Origin: Mesorhizobium sp. M4B.F.Ca.ET.058.02.1.1
GTDB taxonomy: Bacteria; Pseudomonadota; Alphaproteobacteria; Rhizobiales; Rhizobiaceae
Length of the DNA stretch: 64,000 nucleotides
Reading direction: 5' to 3'
NCBI RefSeq assembly: GCF_003952505.1
Contig: NZ_CP034450.1
Span: 3,906,001 to 3,970,000 of the forward strand
Part shown: piece after piece, positions 58,237-64,000 of the stretch
Layout: each line of letters starts with the position of its first letter
Position numbering within the stretch: position 1 is the first letter of the stretch
Made by a program: the position numbers and the translations under genes
The notes under the pieces: generated by a model
The model's database searches: none
What the model was told of the DNA's origin: nothing
Seen by the model: the letters and a program-made list of their open reading frames with translations, nothing else

Positions 58237-58275
58237 GCATGACCCCGGAAATCGGCGACGATTCCGGGGTCATGC
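58237..58275. repeat. Palindromic repeat (GCATGACCCCGG family), possible terminator
   Basis: GCATGACCCCGGAA (58237-58250) and TTCCGGGGTCATGC (58262-58275) are perfect 14-base inverted arms, followed by TTTAAG. The sequence relates to the repeat at 5046-5092. It follows the emrB-like gene by 33 bases and could end its transcript. Confidence 0.75.
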
Positions 58276-58380
58276 TTTAAGTCCACCTGTTTGGCGGCGA
58301 CGGCGTCGGTGGCGATCGTGCCCTGGATGAGAGCCATCCGACCTGGTTTCTGCTGAAGTGGTTTCAGCTAAAGTTCCGGC

Positions 58381-59661
58381 ATGAACGTCCTGATTCTCGG
58401 CGCGACCGGCTTCATCGGGTCCGCCGTCACAAGAAGACTTGCGGGGGAAGGCCACCAGGTCACGGGGCTTGGACGCGAGCCGGCGCGCGCGGCGCTGAGG
58501 ATGCCGCAGGTCCGCTGGCTGAAGGCCGATCTCGCCGGCATGACGCGGAGCGTGGACTGGCAGACCGCGCTGTATGGCCAGCGGGCCGTGGTCAATTGCG
58601 CCGGCGCCCTGCAGGACGGGCTCGCCGATGACCTGACGGCCACCCAGGAAAAAGCGATGCTCGCTCTCTATGAGGCCGCGCGCGACCGGGAATTGCTGAT
58701 CGTCCAGATCTCGGCGGACACAGCGGGAACCGGCCCCGACCTGCCCTTTCTCGACACCAAGAGGCGGGCCGACGGGGCGCTCGCGGCAAGCGGGGTGCGC
58801 CATGTCATCCTGCGGCCGGCGCTGGTGCTCGGCCGCAATGCGCATGGCGGCTCCGCCTTGTTGAGGGCGCTCGCTGCCTTCCCGTTGGCGATCCCTTTGG
58901 CTTACGCCGACAGCCCGGTCACGACGGTCGCGCTCGACGACGTCGCCGGCGCAGTCAGCGCCGCGATCGGCGGCGTCTTGCCCTCCGGCTCGGACCTCTC
59001 GCTCGCCGGCGATGAAGGCCTGACGCTGAAGGACCTTGTGCTTTTGCATCGCAACTGGCTCGGCTTGCCCCCGGCTCCTGTGTTTGCCGTTCCGCCGATG
59101 GCCGCATGGCCGGTGACGTGGCTGGCCGATCTCGCCGGCCGGCTCGGCTGGCGCTCGCCGCTCCGCTCGACCGCACTTGCGGTGATGGCGGGCGGTGTCG
59201 AAGTGCGGCGGCAGCCAGGGTCAGACCAGCGCCTTTCGTCGGCGGCCGAGACGCTCGCCGCCGCCCCTTCGGGCGTGCAGGATCTATGGTTCGCCCGCCT
59301 CTATCTGCTGAAGGCGCCGATCATCGTCGCGCTGGCGCTGTTCTGGCTGGTATCCGGCCTCACGCCGTTCCTGGCATTCGAGGCGGCGCGCAGCCATTTC
59401 GCAAGTTTCCTGCCTGGCCATGCCGCGGGCGCGATGGTGGCGGTGACGTGTCTTGCCGACATCGCACTGGGCCTTGCGGTGCTCTTCCGGCCCTGGGCGC
59501 GGCGCGCCCTGATCGGCATGCTGGTGCTGACGCTCGCCTACCTGCTTGCCGCTACATTCGCGGAGCCCGCGCTCTGGCTCGATCCGCTCGGCCCCCTCGT
59601 CAAAGTGGTGCCGTCGATCCTGCTGGCGCTCACGGCCCTTGCCATTCTGGACGAACGCTGA
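58381..59661 (+). CDS. SDR/NAD(P)-binding-DoxX-like fusion protein
   Basis: A 426-residue protein. The N-terminal ~285 residues are an atypical SDR: VLILGATGFIGSAVTRRLAG, the strand AVVNCAGALQDGLAD, and VRHVILRPALVLG. The C-terminal ~130 residues contain about four hydrophobic helices (IIVALALFWLVSGLTPFLAF, LADIALGLAVLFRPWARRAL), as in DoxX-like proteins. Such fusions are thought to be membrane-bound oxidoreductases of unknown substrate. It overlaps the DUF2269 gene by one base (TGATG). Confidence 0.88.
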   Translation: MNVLILGATGFIGSAVTRRLAGEGHQVTGLGREPARAALRMPQVRWLKADLAGMTRSVDWQTALYGQRAVVNCAGALQDGLADDLTATQEKAMLALYEAARDRELLIVQISADTAGTGPDLPFLDTKRRADGALAASGVRHVILRPALVLGRNAHGGSALLRALAAFPLAIPLAYADSPVTTVALDDVAGAVSAAIGGVLPSGSDLSLAGDEGLTLKDLVLLHRNWLGLPPAPVFAVPPMAAWPVTWLADLAGRLGWRSPLRSTALAVMAGGVEVRRQPGSDQRLSSAAETLAAAPSGVQDLWFARLYLLKAPIIVALALFWLVSGLTPFLAFEAARSHFASFLPGHAAGAMVAVTCLADIALGLAVLFRPWARRALIGMLVLTLAYLLAATFAEPALWLDPLGPLVKVVPSILLALTALAILDER

Positions 59662-60149
59662 TGGCGCTGGAAGACGTGCTACGGCTTGTCCATGTGCTCG
59701 GCTCGACGGTGCTGTTCGGAACCGGCATCGGCATCGCCTTCTTCATGGCGATGGCCGTCAGGACCCGCGACCCCCGCATCATTGCCCATGTCGCCGGCAT
59801 CGTGGTGGTCGCCGATACCATCTTCACGGCGACTGCCGTGATGCTGCAGCCGCTGACCGGGTACGGGTTGGCGCGCGTCGTCGGCTGGCCGCTCAACGAA
59901 GGCTGGATCCTGCTGTCACTGGCGCTTTATGTGATCATCGGCCTGTTCTGGCTGCCGGTGGTCTGGATCCAGATCCGCTTGCGCGACATGGCCAAACACG
60001 CTGCGGCGGAAGCGACCGCCCTGCCACCAGGCTTCGACCGGCTCTACCGCGTCTGGTTCGCGTTCGGCTTTCCGGCTTTCTTCGCCGTGGTCGCCATCTT
60101 CTGGCTGATGCTGACCAAGCCCAGCATCACGCTTCTCGGCCTGAACTAA
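59661..60149 (+). CDS. DUF2269 family membrane protein
   Basis: A 162-residue protein with four hydrophobic helices (VLRLVHVLGSTVLFGTGIGI, AGIVVVADTIFTATAVMLQP, WILLSLALYVIIGLFWLPVV, FAFGFPAFFAVVAIFWLML). It matches the DUF2269 family of unknown function. The ATG shares its A with the upstream stop, so the gene is translationally coupled to the SDR-DoxX gene and the proteins may form a membrane complex. Confidence 0.87.
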   Translation: MALEDVLRLVHVLGSTVLFGTGIGIAFFMAMAVRTRDPRIIAHVAGIVVVADTIFTATAVMLQPLTGYGLARVVGWPLNEGWILLSLALYVIIGLFWLPVVWIQIRLRDMAKHAAAEATALPPGFDRLYRVWFAFGFPAFFAVVAIFWLMLTKPSITLLGLN

Positions 60150-60157
60150 AGCGCCAC

Positions 60158-60661
60158 TTAGGCGGCGGCCGGCTTGAAGCTCAGCGCCACGCCGTTGATG
60201 CAATGGCGCAGACCGGTCGGCGGCGGGCCGTCGTCGAAGACATGGCCGAGATGGCCGCCGCAGCGGCGGCAATGCACCTCGGTGCGGGTCATGCCGAGCG
60301 ACCGGTCTGCGGTCGTGCCGATGGCCTTGGGAATTTCCTGCCAGAAGCTCGGCCAACCGGTGCCGGAATCGAATTTGGTCTCCGAGGGATAGACCGGCAG
60401 GTCGCAGCCGGCGCAGGCGAAGATGCCCTTGCGGTGCTCGTCGAGCAGCGGGCTGGTGCCTGGATATTCGGTGCCTTCCTTGCGCAGCACATTGTAGGCC
60501 GCGTCGGACAGGATGGCGCGCCATTCGGCGTCGGTCTTGGTCACTTCGAAGGTCTCGGCGGCGCGGGCATTTGGCGCGCCACCAATGCGCAGCAAGGCAG
60601 CCGTGCCGGCTAGGACCGCGGCGGCCGCGGCGCCGCTCAGGAGAAGATCGCGACGGTTCAT
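60158..60661 (-). CDS. msrB: Exported peptide-methionine (R)-S-oxide reductase MsrB
   Basis: Reduces methionine-R-sulfoxide in proteins. The protein has 167 residues including a twin-arginine signal (MNRRDLLLSGAAAAAVLAG), so it is predicted to be periplasmic. The zinc pairs are CAGC and CRRC, and the catalytic Cys is in RHCINGVALSF. Other motifs are SETKFDSGTGWPSF and RCGGHLGHVFDDG. ATG 60661 begins the Tat leader. It lies next to a fasciclin gene and an ECF sigma/anti-sigma pair on the same strand. Confidence 0.93.
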   Translation of the reverse strand: MNRRDLLLSGAAAAAVLAGTAALLRIGGAPNARAAETFEVTKTDAEWRAILSDAAYNVLRKEGTEYPGTSPLLDEHRKGIFACAGCDLPVYPSETKFDSGTGWPSFWQEIPKAIGTTADRSLGMTRTEVHCRRCGGHLGHVFDDGPPPTGLRHCINGVALSFKPAAA

Positions 60662-60864
60662 GGGACAATTCCTCCAATGCCGGTTTGCCAGATTTTCGCG
60701 CCGGGCGAAAATCAAAAGCGGTTGACGCCCCCAACGAAAACTCCGCGCCGGCTCCACTTCACGTGGACGGCGCGGAGCAAGCGATCAGTCGCACGGCCTA
60801 CAGGAGAGGAGCCGCGCAACCGGGGAAGGCCTTTGCCATGTCTTCGCTGGCAGCGGCGTCTTTG

Positions 60865-61422
60865 TTACATCTTCGGCAGCAGCACCTTGTCGATGACGTG
60901 GATGACGCCGTTGGACTGCCGGACGTCGGCGATCGTGACATTGGCGACATTGCCGTTCTCGTCGGTCACGGTGACCTTGCCCTTGTCGGCCTTGAGCGTC
61001 AGTTCGCAGCCGCCGGCGGTCTTGACCTTGTGCGCGCCGCCATCGGCCTTGGCCATCTTGGCGACGTCAGCAGCCATCGCCTTGGCGGCGATGACGTGGC
61101 AGGTCAGGATCTTGGTGAGCTTGTCCTTGTTCTCGGGCTTGAGCAGCATCTCGACGGTGCCGGTGGGCAGCGCGGCGAAGGCCTCGTTGGTCGGCGCGAA
61201 GACGGTGAACGGGCCGGCGCCCTGCAGCGTGTCGACCAGGCCGGCGGCCTTGACGGCGGCGACCAGCGTGGTGTGGTCCTTCGAATTGACGGCATTCTCG
61301 ATGATGTTCTTCTTGGCATACATCGGCGCGCCGCCGACCATCGGATTGGCGGCATAGGCGGCGGCACCGAGCGTGGAAAGACCAATAGTACCGGCGAGCA
61401 AAAGGGTGGCGAATTTACGCAT
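60865..61422 (-). CDS. Fasciclin (FAS1) domain secreted protein
   Basis: A 185-residue exported protein with a signal peptide of ~24 residues (ATLLLAGTIGLSTLGAAAYA). One FAS1 domain: NIIENAVNSKDHTTLVAAVK, GPFTVFAPTNEAFAALP (H1 box), and the C-terminal NGVIHVIDKVLLPK (H2 box). FAS1 proteins mediate adhesion or surface interactions. AGGAGA precedes the ATG. The sigma/anti-sigma genes lie upstream on the same strand, separated by 225 bases, as in SigK-regulated FAS1 loci. Confidence 0.93.
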   Translation of the reverse strand: MRKFATLLLAGTIGLSTLGAAAYAANPMVGGAPMYAKKNIIENAVNSKDHTTLVAAVKAAGLVDTLQGAGPFTVFAPTNEAFAALPTGTVEMLLKPENKDKLTKILTCHVIAAKAMAADVAKMAKADGGAHKVKTAGGCELTLKADKGKVTVTDENGNVANVTIADVRQSNGVIHVIDKVLLPKM

Positions 61423-61647
61423 GATTTCTATCTCCTCTGGATATCGTTGCCCGTCTTTGGGAACACCAGGAGATACGGGGCAGACTTGCGCGAGTTTCGC
61501 CCGGCTCTCAAAAATTTTTATCTGACCTTGCGCGGGACGAAATTACGCTGATGAGCGCGCATCCAGAAAGAAACTTTTCTCGTTCTAACCTCATGCAGGA
61601 TAGATTTCGATTATTCTTTCAGGGAGGGCGCTCAATCCTCGAAGAGA

Positions 61648-62352
61648 CTAGATGCCCTTCAGGTCGCCCGCGGCGACAACCGGCCCGGTCGGCTGGCCGG
61701 TCGGCGAGCCGCCGATGGGCTCGACGCTGACGGCGAGCACGGCGCCTTGCGCGAGCTTCTGCTCAACAGCAGGGGTGACGGCCATGTGCGTCGTCTGGCC
61801 GGCGGGAATGACGCCCATCGAAACCGGCGCGTTCTTGCCCTCGATCATCCACAGCTCGAAGTCCTTGCCGGCGGCACGCTCGCCGGAGACAAGGGAGAGA
61901 CCGACATCGCGGCGCGCAGCGTCGTAGACGACGAGGTATTTGACGTCGCTGCCATCGGCCGCCAGCGATGCGACAAGCCGCTGCCGCGGCTCGACGACAG
62001 GCGGGTTGATGTATGGCAGGGCGATGGCGATCGCGAGCGCCGCGACGGCGGCGGCGGCGAGGCCGCGCCAGAAGGTGAGGCTCGACCAGAGGCCGGCGCG
62101 GGACTCTTGGGCGAACAGCCGGCGATCGATCGCCTCCTTGACCCTGATCGGAGGCTCGGTCTCCGGATAGGCGGCGGCCATCGGCGAAAGGTGAACCTCC
62201 CAGCGGTCGACAAGGCGCGCGAAAGCGGCGTCCGCCTCGATGCGGCGGGACGCGATCTGGCGTTCGTCCGCGGCCAGGACGCCAAGAACGTATTCGGCGG
62301 CGAACAGGTCGTCGCCTCCACGTTCCGGTCCGTTTTCCTCTGCCAGCGTCAT
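61648..62352 (-). CDS. RskA-type anti-sigma factor
   Basis: A 234-residue single-pass membrane protein. The N-terminal cytoplasmic part DLFAAEYVLGVLAADERQIA binds sigma in this family and has no zinc-coordinating Cys. One helix at about residues 97-117 (AAAAVAALAIAIALPYI) precedes the periplasmic RskA domain (KDFELWMIEGKNAPVSMGVI). The ATG overlaps the sigma stop (ATGA), giving stoichiometric coupled translation. Confidence 0.9.
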   Translation of the reverse strand: MTLAEENGPERGGDDLFAAEYVLGVLAADERQIASRRIEADAAFARLVDRWEVHLSPMAAAYPETEPPIRVKEAIDRRLFAQESRAGLWSSLTFWRGLAAAAVAALAIAIALPYINPPVVEPRQRLVASLAADGSDVKYLVVYDAARRDVGLSLVSGERAAGKDFELWMIEGKNAPVSMGVIPAGQTTHMAVTPAVEQKLAQGAVLAVSVEPIGGSPTGQPTGPVVAAGDLKGI

Positions 62353-62888
62353 CTTTCCAGGCATTCCCTGAGTTTCAACAGGCTGCGCCGCAGCCAGGTC
62401 CGCATCGTGTTCAGCGGCACGCCATGGCGCTCCGCCAGCTCGGCATAGCTTTCGCCGTTCAGATAGGCGCCCCGGACGGCCGCCGCCCGGTCCTTCTCCA
62501 ACTCGTCGAGGCAATGGTAGATGCGCACGGATTCACCGCCCGCCACGGCCATGGCCTCCGGTCCCGGCGCCGGATCGGCCACGTTGAGCGCGGCGTCGAT
62601 ATAGGCGGCCGGCTCGCGCCGCGCCCGAATGCGATCGATCGCATGATTGCGCGCAATAGCCACCAGCCAGGAAATCGGGCTTAGATCGGAGACCGCGAAA
62701 CGATCCGCCTTCGTCCAGATCTTGACGAAGACCTCCTGCAGCGCTTCTTCCGCATCTCCCCTGTCCTTCAATACACGAAGGCAGACACCGAAAAGTTTCG
62801 CGCTGGTCTGCCGGTAGAGCAGATCAAACGCTGCCCGGTCCTTCATTGAAGTCCGGACGATCAGCTGGCTGATGTCCTGCGGCGCCAT
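62349..62888 (-). CDS. ECF sigma factor (SigK/RpoE-like)
   Basis: A 179-residue extracytoplasmic-function sigma factor. Region 2: FGVCLRVLKDRGDAEEALQE, VFVKIW, and LVAIARNHAIDRIRARR. Region 4: YLNGESYAELAERHGVPLNT and MRTWLRRSLLKLRECLE. It overlaps the RskA-type anti-sigma gene by four bases. The likely regulon includes the neighbouring fasciclin and perhaps msrB. A pair TGAAC/CGTC-like promoter could not be identified with confidence. Confidence 0.92.
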   Translation of the reverse strand: MAPQDISQLIVRTSMKDRAAFDLLYRQTSAKLFGVCLRVLKDRGDAEEALQEVFVKIWTKADRFAVSDLSPISWLVAIARNHAIDRIRARREPAAYIDAALNVADPAPGPEAMAVAGGESVRIYHCLDELEKDRAAAVRGAYLNGESYAELAERHGVPLNTMRTWLRRSLLKLRECLER

Positions 62889-63043
62889 GGCGGCAAATTA
62901 GAGGATTGCCATACATTTGCAACGGCGCAGGCAATACTGTCCCCCTCAAAGCTTGCGATGATCTTTGCTCACGATGGGTTCGCGCGCCGTTGCCAAGCAA
63001 ATCGGCTGCCGCTAGCCTCCGGGCCGGCGGAGGACAGCGGCGA

Positions 63044-64000
63044 TGTCGGTCGAACGGGTGCTGTGGGAAGAGGATGCGACCGGCCTGGCCGGCCTGGTGC
63101 GCAAGGGCGAGCTCTCGCCGCAGGAGCTTGTCGACGCGGCGATCGCGCGCGCCGAGGCGACGCGCCCCGACATCAACGCCATCGCCGAGCCGCTCTATGA
63201 TGCGGCGCGGGCGCGCGCCAAGAGCGTCGACCGCGCGCTGCCGCTCGCCGGCGTGCCCTTCGCGCTGAAGGATCTCGGCATCGGCCTCAGGGGCGTGCCG
63301 ATCCATGGCGGCAGCCGCATCCCGGCTTTCACCGCCGACTACAATTCGGTGATGGTCGAGCGCCATCTCGCCGCCGGCCTGATCCCGATCGCCACCACCA
63401 CCTCGCCCGAGCACGGGCTGAGGCTGATGACGGAATCGGCGGCCTTCGGCATCACCCGCAATCCGTGGAATATGGGCTATACCACAGGCGGCTCGTCCGG
63501 GGGCGCCGCGGCACTGGTGGCAGCCGGCGTGGTGCCGGCGGCGCACGCTTCCGACGGCGGCGGCTCGATCCGGGTGCCCTCGGCCTGCAGCGGGCTGGTC
63601 GGCTTGAAGACCTCGCGCGGCCGCGTGCCGCTGACGCCGCTCACCAGCGAAAGCTGGTACGGCATGGTTGTCGACCACGCGGTCGCCCGCTCGGTGCGGG
63701 ATTCGGCGCTGCTGCTCGACCTGACGCATGGGCCGGATCCGCTGTCGCCCTATGGCGCGCCGGCGCCGAAAGGCAGCTTCGCCGCCGCCGCGGCGCGCGA
63801 TCCCGGCAAGCTCAGGCTCGCCGTCTACCGCAAGTCGCCGCTCGGCCTGCCGATTTCGGCCGAGACGCTGCAAGCGCTGGACACGGCTATCGCGTTGGCG
63901 CGCGAGGGCGGTCATACGGTCGACGAGATCGACCTGCCCTATATCGGGCGCGATTTCATGGCCGACTTCTGCAAGACGGTGACCTCGGCGGTGGCCGGCA
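63044..64000 (+). CDS. Amidase signature family enzyme (3' end beyond window)
   Basis: The frame opens at ATG 63044 (SVERVLWEEDATGLAGLVRK) and is still open at the window end: 319 codons of ~460 expected. The amidase Ser-cisSer-Lys triad is visible: Lys in GVPFALKDLG, cis-Ser in TTGGSSGGAAALVAAG, nucleophile Ser in ASDGGGSIRVPSACSGLVG. It hydrolyses amides; the substrate is unknown and relatives include GatA-like and 6-aminohexanoate-type hydrolases. Not GatA itself, since no gatC/gatB is adjacent. Confidence 0.92.

Noticed and set aside
61423..61647. ECF-type promoter (CGAAAC...CGTATC) ahead of the fasciclin gene
   Set aside because: A loose match on the minus strand, with no second copy ahead of the sigma gene, so not listed as a feature.

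Overview
The window looks like chromosomal DNA from a high-GC alphaproteobacterium of the Rhizobiales/Phyllobacteriaceae, most likely Mesorhizobium or a close relative. The evidence is protein similarity judged by eye, the gene order addA-trxA / folC-accD-trpA-trpB-trpF, the ATT-initiated infC, a DUF2852 protein, RirA-type iron control, and intergenic palindromic repeats of a kind common in mesorhizobia. No phage, insertion sequence, CRISPR array or rRNA was seen. The single tRNA is tRNA-Arg(ACG).

Layout. 1-9.2 kb is housekeeping: the 3' part of addA, trxA, a cupin and a VOC protein, then a minus-strand block trpF-trpB-trpA-accD-folC. 9.2-12.6 kb holds a YgjP-type metallopeptidase, a DUF2852 protein, a BenE-type transporter and a hydrolase. 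12.8-19.1 kb is a translation island: infC (ATT start), an ICMT-like methyltransferase, rpmI, rplT, pheS, a GFA enzyme overlapping both neighbours, and pheT. 19.1-29 kb is mixed metabolism and regulation: nucleotidyltransferase, aldo/keto reductase with a divergent LysR, cytochrome b561 plus YceI, Gfo/Idh/MocA oxidoreductase, FAD dehydrogenase, and an ECF sigma factor with a SnoaL-like tail.

29-45.5 kb is the accessory part. It contains a three-gene operon (NrtR-like Nudix regulator, SPFH protein, NAD-kinase-like protein) with a palindrome overlapping its promoter. Next to it is a 570-residue protein that fuses a ClpS-type N-degron adaptor domain to an AAA ATPase, the most unusual single gene here. 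Then come an iron/siderophore ABC system (ATPase frameshifted) with a TGA-N9-TCA operator and a divergent methyltransferase, a berberine-bridge-type oxidase with a broken MFS exporter, a 7TM-AraC / sterol desaturase / methyltransferase group, and an ArsR-SRPBCC pair.

45.8-54.2 kb returns to core functions: tRNA-Arg, a histidine kinase, rpmH-rnpA-yidC, a xenobiotic-type acetyltransferase, engB, and an FtsK translocase without membrane segments. 54.4-58.2 kb is a TetR-controlled EmrAB-type efflux system with two visible operators. 58.4-64 kb holds an SDR/DoxX fusion, a DUF2269 protein, an exported MsrB, a fasciclin protein with an ECF sigma/anti-sigma pair, and the start of an amidase.

Two genes (the siderophore ATPase and tetR) each need a single-base insertion to restore the family reading frame, and one MFS gene is both frameshifted and internally deleted. 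Sequencing error and real decay cannot be told apart from sequence alone.
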